Assembly: GCF_002885955.2 (NCBI RefSeq)
Contig: NZ_POQS01000013.1
Span: forward strand, 13,437-61,514
DNA: 48,078 bases
Source of the DNA: Achromobacter pulmonis
GTDB taxonomy: Bacteria; Pseudomonadota; Gammaproteobacteria; Burkholderiales; Burkholderiaceae_B
Direction of reading: 5' to 3'
The notes below the pieces were generated by a model. That model was not told where the DNA came from. It did no database searches and worked only from the letters and a program-made list of their open reading frames with translations. Shown piece after piece: positions 29,687 through 39,133 of the stretch (its first letter is position 1; each line of letters opens with the position of its first letter). Made by a program: the position numbers and the translations under genes.

Positions 29687-32241
29687 TCGAAGCAATCGCA
29701 ATTGGCATTGCTGTACTCGGTGCGGTTCTGTTGCTCATCCTCTTTGCCCGTATCCGTCAGGTCGATGCCGAGCTGAAGCTCAAGAAGCATCGGTCGAAGG
29801 ACGCGGGCCTGGCCGACTTGCTCAACTATGCCGCCGTGGTCGATGACGGCGTGATCGTGGGCAAGAACGGCTCCTTTATGGCCGCCTGGCTGTACCAAGG
29901 GGATGACAACGCCAGCAGCACCGAAGAGCAGCGGGAAATGGTGTCCTTCCGCATCAACCAGGCCCTGGCGGGCCTGGGCAGCGGCTGGATGGTTCATGTC
30001 GATGCCGTGCGCCGGCCGGCACCCAACTACTCCGAGCGCGGCGTCTCCACCTTCACCGATCCGGTGTCGGCCGCCATTGATGAAGAGCGCCGGCGGCTCT
30101 TCGAGGGCCTGGGCACGATGTACGAAGGGCACTTCGTATTCGCCGTGACCTGGTTTCCGCCAGTGCTGGCCCAGCGCAAGTTCGTTGAGCTGATGTTTGA
30201 CGATGACGCGGTGACGCCCGACCACACGGCCCGCACCGTGGGCCTCATCGAGCAGTTCAAGCGCGAAATCCGCAGCCTGGAATCGCGCATGTCCTCGGCC
30301 GTCAAGCTCACGCGCTTGAAGGGCCACAAGATCGCCACGGAAGAGGGCAGGGAAGTCACGCATGACGACTTCCTGAGCTGGTTGCAGTTCTGCGTGACCG
30401 GCAACTATCACCCGGTGCAGCTCCCCAGCAACCCGATGTACTTGGACGCCGTGATCGGCGGGCAAGAGCTGTGGGGCGGCGTCGTTCCGAAGATCGGCCG
30501 CAAGTTCATCCAGGTGGTGTCCCTCGAAGGCTTCCCCTTGGAGTCAACGCCTGGCCTGCTGTCGGCCCTGGCCGAGCTGCCGAGTGAATACCGCTGGTCG
30601 AGCCGCTTCATCTTCATGGATCAGCACGAGTCCTTGAAGCACCTGGACAAGTTCCGCAAGAAGTGGAAGCAGAAGATTCGCGGCTTCTTCGACCAGGTTT
30701 TCAACACCAACACCGGCAGCGTCAACCAGGACGCGGCAACGATGGTGGCCGATGCCGAGGCGGCCATCGCCGAGGTCAATAGCGGCCTGGTGGCCGCCGG
30801 CTACTTCACGTCCGTGGTCGTGTTGATGGATGAGGATCGGGAGCGCCTGGCGGCCGCCGCGCTGTCGGTCGAGAAGGCCATCAACCGGCTGGCCTTCGCG
30901 GCGCGCATCGAGACGATCAACACGATGGACGCCTACCTGGGCAGCTTGCCCGGCCACGGCGTCGAGAACGTGCGCCGGCCGCTCATCAACACGATGAACC
31001 TGGCCGACCTGCTGCCGACAAGCTCCATCTGGACGGGCAGCGCCACCGCGCCGTGCCCGATGTACCCGCCGCTGGCCCCGGCGCTCATGCACTGCGTCAC
31101 GGTCGGCGCTACGCCCTTCCGGCTGAACCTGCACGTGCGCGACCTGGGCCACACCTTCATGTTCGGCCCGACCGGCGCGGGCAAATCGACGCACCTGGGC
31201 ATCATCGCCGCGCAGCTCCGGCGCTATGCCGGCATGTCGATCTACGCCTTCGACAAGGGCATGTCGATGTACCCGCTCGCGGCCGCAATCAATGCCGGCT
31301 CGAAGGGCAAGACTGGCCTGCACTTCACGGTGGCCGCCGACGATGACCGCCTGGCCTTCTGCCCGCTCCAGTTCCTCGAAACGAAGGCGGATCGGGCTTG
31401 GGCGATGGAGTGGATCGACACGATCCTTGCGCTCAACGGCGTGGACACCACGCCAGGGCAGCGCAACGAGATCGGCCACGCGATCATGAGCATGCACGCC
31501 AGCGGCGCGCGCACGCTCTCCGAGTTCTCGGTGACGATCCAGGACGAAGCGATCCGCGAGGCCATCAAGCAATACACGGTGGACGGCTCGATGGGCCACC
31601 TGCTCGATGCCGAAGAGGATGGCCTGTCGCTCTCCGACTTCACGGTGTTCGAGATCGAAGAGCTGATGAACCTCGGCGAGAAGTTCGCGCTGCCGGTGCT
31701 GCTGTACCTGTTCCGCCGCATCGAGCGCGGCCTTAAAGGCCAGCCGGCCGTCATCATCCTGGACGAAGCCTGGTTGATGCTGGGCCACCCGGCGTTCCGC
31801 GCCAAGATTCGGGAATGGCTCAAGGTCTTGCGCAAGGCGAACTGCCTGGTGCTCATGGCTACGCAAAGCCTTTCCGACGCGGCCAACTCGGGCATCTTGG
31901 ATGTGATCGTGGAATCGACCGCGACCAAGATTTTCCTGCCGAACGTCTATGCCCGCGACGAGGACACGGCGGCGCTCTATCGCCGCATGGGCCTCAACAA
32001 GCGGCAAATCGAAATCCTCGCCACGGCGGTTCCGAAGCGGCAGTACTACTACGTCTCCGAGAACGGCCGCCGCCTCTATGACCTCGCCCTGGGGCCGCTG
32101 GCCCTGGCCTTCGTCGGCGCGTCCGACAAGGAATCGGTCGCCGCCATCAAGAGCCTGCAAGCGAAGTTCGGCCATGAGTGGGTCGATCACTGGCTGGCCG
32201 GCCGCAATCTGAATCTCAATGACTACCTGGAGGCCGCATGA
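29683..32241 (+). CDS. trbE: TrbE, VirB4-type ATPase
   Basis: 852 residues, the largest mating-channel ATPase. A short N-terminal hydrophobic segment (about 3-22) precedes the CagE/VirB4 domain; Walker A is FGPTGAGKSTHLG (about 493-505) and Walker B is AVIILDEAWLMLG (about 687-699). It energises channel assembly and transport. It overlaps trbD upstream and trbF downstream by 4 bp each. Confidence 0.97.
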   Translation: MIEAIAIGIAVLGAVLLLILFARIRQVDAELKLKKHRSKDAGLADLLNYAAVVDDGVIVGKNGSFMAAWLYQGDDNASSTEEQREMVSFRINQALAGLGSGWMVHVDAVRRPAPNYSERGVSTFTDPVSAAIDEERRRLFEGLGTMYEGHFVFAVTWFPPVLAQRKFVELMFDDDAVTPDHTARTVGLIEQFKREIRSLESRMSSAVKLTRLKGHKIATEEGREVTHDDFLSWLQFCVTGNYHPVQLPSNPMYLDAVIGGQELWGGVVPKIGRKFIQVVSLEGFPLESTPGLLSALAELPSEYRWSSRFIFMDQHESLKHLDKFRKKWKQKIRGFFDQVFNTNTGSVNQDAATMVADAEAAIAEVNSGLVAAGYFTSVVVLMDEDRERLAAAALSVEKAINRLAFAARIETINTMDAYLGSLPGHGVENVRRPLINTMNLADLLPTSSIWTGSATAPCPMYPPLAPALMHCVTVGATPFRLNLHVRDLGHTFMFGPTGAGKSTHLGIIAAQLRRYAGMSIYAFDKGMSMYPLAAAINAGSKGKTGLHFTVAADDDRLAFCPLQFLETKADRAWAMEWIDTILALNGVDTTPGQRNEIGHAIMSMHASGARTLSEFSVTIQDEAIREAIKQYTVDGSMGHLLDAEEDGLSLSDFTVFEIEELMNLGEKFALPVLLYLFRRIERGLKGQPAVIILDEAWLMLGHPAFRAKIREWLKVLRKANCLVLMATQSLSDAANSGILDVIVESTATKIFLPNVYARDEDTAALYRRMGLNKRQIEILATAVPKRQYYYVSENGRRLYDLALGPLALAFVGASDKESVAAIKSLQAKFGHEWVDHWLAGRNLNLNDYLEAA

Positions 32242-33026
32242 GCTTTGCCGACACCCTCAAGGGCTTGATCTTCAAGAAGCCCGCCACGGCCGCAGGACGC
32301 GACAAGCGCGACCCTCGGCAGACCGATGAACCGCTGGAAGGCGGCCGACGCCAGGGCGAGGCCGAGAACCCCTATCTGGCCGCTCGTCGCACCTGGAACG
32401 ATCACGTGGGCGGCGTCGTGTCGTCTCGCCAGACCTGGCAAGTGATCGGCATCTTGTCGCTGTTGATCGCGCTCGCCGGCGTCGGCGGCGTGATCCACAT
32501 CGGCAGCCAGTCGAAGTTCATCCCCTACGTGGTGGAAGTGGACAAGCTCGGCCAGACAGTGGCCGCCGGCCCGGTGCAAGCGGCCTCGAAGGCCGATGCC
32601 CGCGTCATCCATGCGACGGTCGCCGAGTTCATCACCGACGCCCGCACGGTCACGCCGGACGTGGCCTTGCAGCGCCGCTCTGTGTTCCGCGTGTACGCCA
32701 AGTTGTCGCCCAACGATCCGGCAACGCCAAAGATGAATGAGTGGTTGAACGGCACCCCGGATGCCAGCCCGTTCCGTCGCGCTGAAAAGGAAATGGTGAA
32801 CGTCGAGATCAAGACGGCCATCCCGCAGACGCCGGACACCTGGCAAGTCGAGTGGGAAGAAACCGCCCGCGACCGTCAAGGCACACCGAAGGGCAAGCCC
32901 GCGATCTGGCGTGCGCTGGTCACTGTGTACGTCGCGGAAGTCACGCCGCAAACCACGGATGAGCAACTTCGGAACAACCCCCTAAGCGTGTACGTGCGGG
33001 ACTACTCCTGGTCGCGCGTTCAATGA
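32238..33026 (+). CDS. trbF: TrbF, VirB8-like channel protein
   Basis: 262 residues. A cytoplasmic N-terminus with NPYLAARRTWNDHVGG, one membrane segment near 70-93 (WQVIGILSLLIALAGVGGVI) and a periplasmic VirB8-type domain. In VirB8 systems this inner-membrane protein is an assembly platform. It overlaps trbE by 4 bp. Confidence 0.95.
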   Translation: MSFADTLKGLIFKKPATAAGRDKRDPRQTDEPLEGGRRQGEAENPYLAARRTWNDHVGGVVSSRQTWQVIGILSLLIALAGVGGVIHIGSQSKFIPYVVEVDKLGQTVAAGPVQAASKADARVIHATVAEFITDARTVTPDVALQRRSVFRVYAKLSPNDPATPKMNEWLNGTPDASPFRRAEKEMVNVEIKTAIPQTPDTWQVEWEETARDRQGTPKGKPAIWRALVTVYVAEVTPQTTDEQLRNNPLSVYVRDYSWSRVQ

Positions 33027-33043
33027 ACCCAAGGACATTCACC

Positions 33044-33937
33044 ATGAAGAAAATCTTTTCCGTTGTCGCCTTGGGCGCTGCGCTGCTGTCGCCCACCCTG
33101 GCCCTGGCCGCCGATGACCTGGCCGACAAGTATTTCACCGGCAAGAACCCGACGCTGACGCCTCAAGAGCGCGCGGCCATCGACATTGCGAAGCGATGGA
33201 ACGCGGGCGCTGCCACCGGCATGAAGCCCGTCGCCGGCTCCAATGGCGCGATCAAGTTCCTGTTCGGCGCGCAGCAGCCCAGCATCGTGTGCGCGGTGCT
33301 CCAGGTGTGCGACGTGGCCTTGCAGCCAGGCGAGCAAGTCAACTCGATCAACCTGGGCGACACGGCCCGGTGGACGGTCGAGCCGGCCATCACCGGCAGC
33401 GGCCCCAACGAAGTGCAGCACCTCATCATCAAGCCGATGGATGTTGGCCTGGAAACCAGCCTCATCGTGACGACGAACCGCCGCGCCTATCACCTGCGCC
33501 TGCGCTCGCATCGCACCGAGTACATGCCGCAAGTCTCGTTCACCTACCCCGAGGACGCGCTTGCGAAGTGGGACGCGATCCAGCGCCGCGAAACGCAAGA
33601 ACGCACCGACCGCACCATCCCGCAGACCGGCGAGTACCTGGGCGATCTCAAGTTCGACTATGACCTGTCCGGCTCGGCGAGCTGGAAGCCGGTGCGTGTG
33701 TTCAACGATGGCCGCAAGACCATCATCGAAATGCCCGGAACGATGGAGCAAACCGAAGCGCCGACGCTCCTGGTCGTGCGCCGCGAGGGCGGCATCTTCC
33801 GCGACGAGGAAACCGTGATGGTGAACTATCGCGTGCAGGGCAATCGCTACATCGTGGACACGGTGTTTGACCGCGCGATCCTGATTGCCGGTGTTGGTGG
33901 AAGCCAAGACCGCGTGACTATCTCCCGGAGGAAGTGA
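33044..33937 (+). CDS. trbG: TrbG, VirB9-like channel protein
   Basis: 297 residues (same as RK2). The signal peptide MKKIFSVVALGAALLSPTLA is cut near residue 23; the mature part has the two VirB9 beta domains (FLFGAQQPSIVCAVLQVCDV; VFNDGRKTIIEMPGTMEQTE). It forms part of the periplasmic/outer-membrane core with TrbH and TrbI. AAGGA 8 bases ahead favours the ATG at 33044; an upstream ATG at 33023 overlapping trbF would add seven residues. Confidence 0.95.
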   Translation: MKKIFSVVALGAALLSPTLALAADDLADKYFTGKNPTLTPQERAAIDIAKRWNAGAATGMKPVAGSNGAIKFLFGAQQPSIVCAVLQVCDVALQPGEQVNSINLGDTARWTVEPAITGSGPNEVQHLIIKPMDVGLETSLIVTTNRRAYHLRLRSHRTEYMPQVSFTYPEDALAKWDAIQRRETQERTDRTIPQTGEYLGDLKFDYDLSGSASWKPVRVFNDGRKTIIEMPGTMEQTEAPTLLVVRREGGIFRDEETVMVNYRVQGNRYIVDTVFDRAILIAGVGGSQDRVTISRRK

Positions 33938-33939
33938 CC

Positions 33940-34401
33940 ATGCGCAAGATCATCTTTGCTGCGCTGTTCGTCCTCGCCCTGGGCGGCTGCGCGACCACCG
34001 GCCAATACGGCAACTTCGTCCCGCCGACCGCAACGGTCGATCAGCAGCAGCTCGCCCGCGAAGCGGTGCAGCAGCTCGCTGTGCTGTACCCGCCGGCCAA
34101 GACGCGCCTGGAGCTGCAACAGGCCACGCCTGATGCCTTCGGCCAGGCCCTGGTGCTGACGTTGCGCGAGCGCGGCTATGCCCTACTGGAGTTCAACCCG
34201 GCCAGCGCGAAGGCGCAGGCCACGGCGGCCAGTGAGCCGGCATCGCCGGCGGCCCTGCCGCTGCGGTACGTGCTCGACCAGGCCGGCGACTCGAACCTGT
34301 ACCGCCTGACTCTGTTGGTCGGCCATCAATCCATCACCCGCCCGTACCTGGTGCAAGACGGCAGCTTTGCGCCGGCTGGGTATTGGGTGCGCAAGGAGTG
34401 A
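33940..34401 (+). CDS. trbH: TrbH, outer-membrane lipoprotein (VirB7-like role)
   Basis: 153 residues with a lipoprotein signal ending LALGGC, acylated Cys near residue 17, and an Ala-rich mature part. TrbH is required for the mating pore and probably anchors TrbG/TrbI at the outer membrane. GGAGG 8 bases ahead supports the ATG at 33940. Confidence 0.93.
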   Translation: MRKIIFAALFVLALGGCATTGQYGNFVPPTATVDQQQLAREAVQQLAVLYPPAKTRLELQQATPDAFGQALVLTLRERGYALLEFNPASAKAQATAASEPASPAALPLRYVLDQAGDSNLYRLTLLVGHQSITRPYLVQDGSFAPAGYWVRKE

Positions 34402-34404
34402 CCT

Positions 34405-35784
34405 ATGAGTGACCAAGCCGATCAAATGGCACCGGACGCCTCGCCGGGCGCGGTATCGAAGAAGTCCGGCGTGCGGCGTGTCAACAACATGCCGATGTAC
34501 ATCCTTGCGGCCGCGCTGGGTGCCTTCCTGCTGGTGATGATGCTGGTCGCGGCGGATCGCGCTGCGAAGCAGAACGCACCGGCGCAAGGCGCGGCCGAGA
34601 AGGCGGGTAACACGTCGATGTTCGCCAAGGAGATCGTCGGCGACAGGGATGGCGGCACGGTAGAAGCGGCCTCGCCGCTCAAGCCGCCGGAGCTGGCGAC
34701 CGGGCCAGAGGCTGCGCCGGTGCTTGTCGCGCGCCCCGACCTGGACGCGCCGCCGCCACCGCCCAGCGGCAACCTGGGCCAGCCGGTGCATGACGATGAA
34801 GCCGACCGCATCCGCATGGCGAAGCTGCAAATGTTCCAGGAAGCGGTCAAGGCCAAGACGGGCGTTCGTGTCGATGCGCCGCGCAGCAGCGGGTCATCGG
34901 GCGCGCAGCCGGGCACGCCGCAGACGCGCGACGAAATGCTGTCCCGCCTGGCGGCTGTGCGGCAGCAAATCGGTGCGCAAGCATCGGGCGATCCGACCGC
35001 CGCCTATCAGGCCCGGCTCGCGCAGCTTCGCGCCTCGGGCGTCGGCGGCCAGCAGGCCGGCGGCGGCGTGGGTGGTGGTGCGCCGCAGCTCTTGCAAACC
35101 GCCGGTGGCGGCCAGGGCAAGAACTACGCGCAGTTCGCGGGAAGCGGCCAGGGCGACCGTTGGCGGCTGGACTCCCAGCCCGAAGCGCCGCGCTCGCCCT
35201 TCGAGCTGCGCGCCGGCTTCGTGGTGCCGGCCACGCTCATTTCGGGCATCAACTCCGACTTGCCGGGCCAGATCATGGCCCAGGTCGCGCAGAACGTGTA
35301 CGACACGCCGACCGGCAAGCATCTGCTGATTCCGCAAGGCTCGCGCCTGGTCGGGTCGTATTCGAGCGATGTTGCCTACGGTCAGTCGCGCGTGCTTGTG
35401 GCTTGGCAGCGCATCGTGTTCCCCGATGGCAAGGCGATGGACATTGGCACGATGCCGGGCGCGGATAGCGCCGGGTACGCGGGCTTCAATGACCAGGTGA
35501 ATAACCACTACCTGCGCGTGTTCGGCTCGGCCTTCCTCATGTCGGGCGTCATCGCCGCCGTGAGCATGAGCCAGGACAACAGCGGTTCCACCGGCAATCA
35601 GCAGCGCGCCAGCGATGCTTTGAGCGAAGCACTTGGGCAAGTGCTGGGCAACACCATCGCCCAACTCGTTTCCAAGAATCTGAACATTGCCCCGACCTTG
35701 GAAATCCGCCCCGGCTATCGGTTCAACGTCATCGTGACCAAGGACATGACGTTCTCGAAGCCGTACCAATCGTTTGACTACTAA
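34405..35784 (+). CDS. trbI: TrbI, VirB10-like channel protein
   Basis: 459 residues. One membrane segment near 31-50 (MPMYILAAALGAFLLVMMLV), a long Pro/Gly/Gln-rich periplasmic stretch to about 240, and the conserved VirB10 C-terminal domain (FVVPATLISGINSDLPGQIM; LLIPQGSRLVGSYSSDVAYG; ending LEIRPGYRFNVIVTKDMTF). It spans inner and outer membranes in the core complex. AAGGAG precedes the ATG. Confidence 0.96.
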   Translation: MSDQADQMAPDASPGAVSKKSGVRRVNNMPMYILAAALGAFLLVMMLVAADRAAKQNAPAQGAAEKAGNTSMFAKEIVGDRDGGTVEAASPLKPPELATGPEAAPVLVARPDLDAPPPPPSGNLGQPVHDDEADRIRMAKLQMFQEAVKAKTGVRVDAPRSSGSSGAQPGTPQTRDEMLSRLAAVRQQIGAQASGDPTAAYQARLAQLRASGVGGQQAGGGVGGGAPQLLQTAGGGQGKNYAQFAGSGQGDRWRLDSQPEAPRSPFELRAGFVVPATLISGINSDLPGQIMAQVAQNVYDTPTGKHLLIPQGSRLVGSYSSDVAYGQSRVLVAWQRIVFPDGKAMDIGTMPGADSAGYAGFNDQVNNHYLRVFGSAFLMSGVIAAVSMSQDNSGSTGNQQRASDALSEALGQVLGNTIAQLVSKNLNIAPTLEIRPGYRFNVIVTKDMTFSKPYQSFDY

Positions 35785-35800
35785 CGCCAGGAGAAAGCAA

Positions 35801-36574
35801 ATGAAGCAGAAGTTTTTAGCCGCTAAAGTCGCTCTCGCCGTCACTCTGATGGCCGGGTCGATCACCACCATGTCGCCCGCGCAGGCCGGCATTCCCGTCA
35901 TCGACGGCGGGAACCTGGTGCAGAACGTCATGACGGCCATCGAGTCGGTGGCGCAGACGCTCAAGCAAATTGAGCAGTACCAAACCCAGCTCCAGCAGTA
36001 CGAAAACATGATCCAGAACACGGTCGCGCCGGCGGCCTATATCTGGGATCAGGCGCAGTCCACGATCAACGGGCTGATGAATGCGGTCGATACGCTGAAC
36101 TACTACAAGACCCAGCTCGGCAGCATCGACTCGTACCTGGGCAAGTTCCAGGACGTGGCCTACTACCGCAGCTCGCCGTGCTTCAACGGCACCGGCGGCT
36201 GCACGCCCGCCGAACAGGCCGCAATGGCCGAGAACCGCCGCCTGGCGAGCGAGAGCCAGAAGAAGGCCAACGATGCCTTGTTCAAGGGCCTGGATCGCCA
36301 GCAGGACGCCTTGAAGTCCGACGCGCGCCAGCTCGAACGGCTCCAGTCGGCCGCGCAGGGCGCGAACGGGCAAATGCAGGCCATCGGCTTCGCCAACCAG
36401 CTCGCGGCCCAGCAGGCAAACCAGCTTCTGCAAATCCGGGGCCTCATGGTCGCGCAGCAGAACGCCATCGCCACGCGGATGCAGGTCGAAGCCGACCGTG
36501 AAGCGCAGCAGCAAGCCGCCGGCGAGGCGCTGCGCAAGGGCGAGTACAGGGCCAGTCCGGCCCGTAATTGGTAA
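35801..36574 (+). CDS. trbJ: TrbJ, VirB5-like pilus protein
   Basis: 257 residues. The signal peptide MKQKFLAAKVALAVTLMAGS ends about SPAQA; the mature part is helical and Gln-rich (QTLKQIEQYQTQLQQYENMI), typical of VirB5/TrbJ minor pilins. AGGAGA precedes the ATG. The codons for FLAAK contain a perfect KorB operator, so the signal peptide and the operator share sequence. Confidence 0.95.
   Translation: MKQKFLAAKVALAVTLMAGSITTMSPAQAGIPVIDGGNLVQNVMTAIESVAQTLKQIEQYQTQLQQYENMIQNTVAPAAYIWDQAQSTINGLMNAVDTLNYYKTQLGSIDSYLGKFQDVAYYRSSPCFNGTGGCTPAEQAAMAENRRLASESQKKANDALFKGLDRQQDALKSDARQLERLQSAAQGANGQMQAIGFANQLAAQQANQLLQIRGLMVAQQNAIATRMQVEADREAQQQAAGEALRKGEYRASPARNW
35815..35827. promoter_or_regulatory. 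KorB operator inside trbJ
   Basis: Perfect TTTAGCCGCTAAA 14 bp after the trbJ start, coding for part of the signal peptide. No promoter is obvious nearby. Confidence 0.88.
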
Positions 36575-36583
36575 GGGGGATAC

Positions 36584-36805
36584 ATGCGCCTATCCAAACC
36601 CTCGATCCTGGCAGCGGCCGCCCTTGTGGCGGCCCTGCTGGCCGGCTGCGAGAAAAAGCCCGAGCCGGTGACGCTGCCCGAAGTGAATGCCGAGAACTGC
36701 AAACCCGAGAACATCGCCAAGCTCGATAAGAGCGTGCAAGAGGCGTTTTCATCGCAGTGCCTGCGGGCCGGCTCGTTCAAACCTAGCGAACCTAAGTCCT
36801 GGTGA
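36584..36805 (+). CDS. trbK: TrbK, entry-exclusion lipoprotein
   Basis: 73 residues. The lipoprotein signal ends LLAGC (Cys near residue 22), followed by a short mature part with two more cysteines (NAENCKPENIAKLDKSVQEA, SSQCLRAGS). TrbK in the recipient envelope blocks entry of a second IncP plasmid and is small and divergent among plasmids. It lies between trbJ and trbL as in RK2. Confidence 0.92.
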   Translation: MRLSKPSILAAAALVAALLAGCEKKPEPVTLPEVNAENCKPENIAKLDKSVQEAFSSQCLRAGSFKPSEPKSW

Positions 36806-36816
36806 GGTACTGACGA

Positions 36817-38535
36817 ATGAGAATGCCAGCCAGCTTGAAACTCGCCCTGCCGCTGCTCGTTTGGCTGGCGTTCTTTTCTACGGACGCTTCCGCCCAAATG
36901 AACAGCTCGGGCCTCTTCGATGACGTTCTGAACCGCTACAACGCCGCCGCCAGCGGCTGGGCCGGTGTCATCACCAACGCCGCATCCTGGTTGTTCTGGC
37001 TGCTGGTGACGATCTCGATGGTCTGGACGTTCGGCATGATGGCCTTGCGCAAGGCCGACATTGGGGAGTTCTTCGCGGAGCTTGTCCGCTTCACCATCTT
37101 CACCGGCTTCTTCTGGTGGTTGCTGACGAACGGCCCTAACTTCGCCTCGACCATCTATGCGTCGCTACGCCAAATTGCCGGCAACGCGACGGGCTTGGGT
37201 CAAGCCTTGTCGCCTTCCGGCATTGTCGATATTGGCTTTGCCATCTTCTACAAGGTGATGGATCAGTCCTCGGTGTGGTCGCCGGTGGACAGCATGGCCG
37301 GCATCCTCATGGCCGTTGCCATCTTGATCGTGCTCGCGCTCATCGGCGTGAACATGCTTCTTCTCCTGGCGTCTGGTTGGGTGCTCGCCTATGGCGGCGT
37401 GTTCTTCCTCGGCTTCGGTGGGTCGCGGTGGACTTCCGACATGGCGATCAACTACTACAAGACCGTGCTGGGTGTGGCCGCGCAGCTCATGGCAATGGTG
37501 CTGCTGGTCGGCATCGGCAAGACCTTTCTGGATGACTACTACGCGCGCATGAGCGAGGGGATCAACCTCAAGGAAATGGGCGTGATGCTCATCGTCTGCG
37601 TGATCCTGCTGGCACTCGTCAACAAGATTCCGGCGCTCATCGCCGGCGTCATCACCGGCGCGAGCGTGGGCGGTGCCGGCATCGGCAACTTCGGCGCAGG
37701 CGCGGCCCTCGGTGCCGCTGGCATGGCGGCCGCAGCAGCGGCAACCGGCGGCGCTGCTCTGGCGGCCGGCGCGGCCTCGGCCGCCGGCGGTGCTTCTGCG
37801 GTCATGGCCGCGTTCTCGAAGGCCAATGAAAACGTCTCGTCCGGGTCGGATGTCATGTCCATGCTGGGCGGTGGTGGTGGCGGCGACTCTGGCGGTGGTG
37901 GTGGCGGTGAAGCCGGCACCAGCACGCCCCTGGGCCAAGCCGCCGGCTTCGGTGGCGGCGGTGGCGACTCTGGCGGCGGCGGCAGCAGCGGCGGCGAGTC
38001 GAAGGGCGGCGACAAAGGCGGCGACAAGGCCGGCGGCGATAAGGCCGGCTCCAGCTCGAAGGGTGGCGAAGGCGGCGGCCAGAAGGCCAGCGGCGGCGGT
38101 GACGCCGGCGGCGCGAAGGCCGGCCAGGGTGGCGGCCAGGGCCAGGGAGCGGGGCAGGGCGGCCAGCAGGACGCACCTGGTAGTACCGGCCCCGGCATGC
38201 TGGCCTCGGCCGCTTCCGCGCTTGGCAAGGCCGGCCGCGTCACGGCCGACGCCGGCGCGAACTTGGCGAAGGGTGTAGGTGCGGTGGCGGCCGCGAAGGC
38301 CGCCAGCATGCGCGACTCGGCGATGGAACGCATCGCCGACACCACCGGCGGAAAGATCGCGGCCGCGATCAAGGCGCAGGGCGGCAGCTCGGCCGACACG
38401 AGCATCGACGTGCCCGATCAACAACCCTCGCCGACCTTCGGCGACAACAGCCTGGCCGGAGCTGACAGCTCTGCCGATCCCGAGTCCGAAGTAGCCGCGT
38501 TCCGTGACGGCGGCCGCAACGACAAATCTGCGTAA
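36817..38535 (+). CDS. trbL: TrbL, VirB6-like membrane protein
   Basis: 572 residues. A signal-like N-terminus, then five to six hydrophobic segments in the first 300 residues (about 50-75, 85-108, 160-190, 210-240, 255-285), an Ala-rich helix, a Gly/Ser/Asp-rich low-complexity linker about 345-450, and a hydrophilic C-terminal tail. It is the polytopic channel protein of the mating pore. The glycine-rich linker is a place where related plasmids would be expected to vary in length. Confidence 0.95.
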   Translation: MRMPASLKLALPLLVWLAFFSTDASAQMNSSGLFDDVLNRYNAAASGWAGVITNAASWLFWLLVTISMVWTFGMMALRKADIGEFFAELVRFTIFTGFFWWLLTNGPNFASTIYASLRQIAGNATGLGQALSPSGIVDIGFAIFYKVMDQSSVWSPVDSMAGILMAVAILIVLALIGVNMLLLLASGWVLAYGGVFFLGFGGSRWTSDMAINYYKTVLGVAAQLMAMVLLVGIGKTFLDDYYARMSEGINLKEMGVMLIVCVILLALVNKIPALIAGVITGASVGGAGIGNFGAGAALGAAGMAAAAAATGGAALAAGAASAAGGASAVMAAFSKANENVSSGSDVMSMLGGGGGGDSGGGGGGEAGTSTPLGQAAGFGGGGGDSGGGGSSGGESKGGDKGGDKAGGDKAGSSSKGGEGGGQKASGGGDAGGAKAGQGGGQGQGAGQGGQQDAPGSTGPGMLASAASALGKAGRVTADAGANLAKGVGAVAAAKAASMRDSAMERIADTTGGKIAAAIKAQGGSSADTSIDVPDQQPSPTFGDNSLAGADSSADPESEVAAFRDGGRNDKSA

Positions 38536-38553
38536 CCCAAAGGAGTGTTCATC

Positions 38554-39132
38554 ATGAAGAAGAAGTTGCTTTCCATCGTGGCCGCTGTGGCGGCCCTCTG
38601 CTCGGTCGGCACGGCCAGCGCGCAAGACGTGCTGACCGGCGACACCCGCCTGGCTTGCGAGGCGATCCTGTGCCTCGCAAGCGGCACCCGCCCGAGCGAA
38701 TGCGCGCCGTCGCTTCGCAAGTATTTCAGCATCACGGCGCGGAAAATGTCCGACACGATCAAGAAGCGCAAGAACTTCCTCGATCTGTGCCCGGTGTCGA
38801 ACCAGACGCCGGAAATGTCCGCGCTGGTGTCGGCCATGTCGCGCGGCGCTGGCCGTTGCGATGCGCAGGCCCTGAATCAAACGCTGGTGTTCTGGCAGGG
38901 CTACGAGGACGGGACGACGTACATCAGCAACCAGATGCCCGACTACTGCGCGGCCTACACCAACCACGCTTACACCGATTTCAGCAGCACCAAGCCGCGC
39001 TATGTCGGCACGCCAGAAAGGGGCGGGTATTGGGTCGAAGCGGCCGACTATGACCGGGCGCTGGCCGAGTACAACGAACGCATCCGGCGCGAGGACGAAG
39101 AGCGCCGCCGCGCTTCCTGGGGGGGTTACTGA
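38554..39132 (+). CDS. trbM: TrbM, periplasmic transfer protein
   Basis: 192 residues with a signal peptide (cut near SAQD), several cysteines (ACEAILCLASGTRPSECAPS, LDLCPVSNQ) and a charged C-terminus (RIRREDEERRRASW). TrbM is conserved in IncP Tra2; in RK2 it is not strictly essential between E. coli strains, to my knowledge. AAAGGAG precedes the ATG at 38554. Confidence 0.93.
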   Translation: MKKKLLSIVAAVAALCSVGTASAQDVLTGDTRLACEAILCLASGTRPSECAPSLRKYFSITARKMSDTIKKRKNFLDLCPVSNQTPEMSALVSAMSRGAGRCDAQALNQTLVFWQGYEDGTTYISNQMPDYCAAYTNHAYTDFSSTKPRYVGTPERGGYWVEAADYDRALAEYNERIRREDEERRRASWGGY

Positions 39133-39133
39133 C

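Noticed and set aside
30544..32190. 548-codon minus-strand frame opposite trbE
   Set aside because: Antisense shadow of a clear VirB4 homologue with no ribosome site or motif.
39002..39133. Upstream extension of trbN
   Set aside because: It overlaps trbM in another frame; the ATG at 39134 gives the usual TrbN length of 211 residues.
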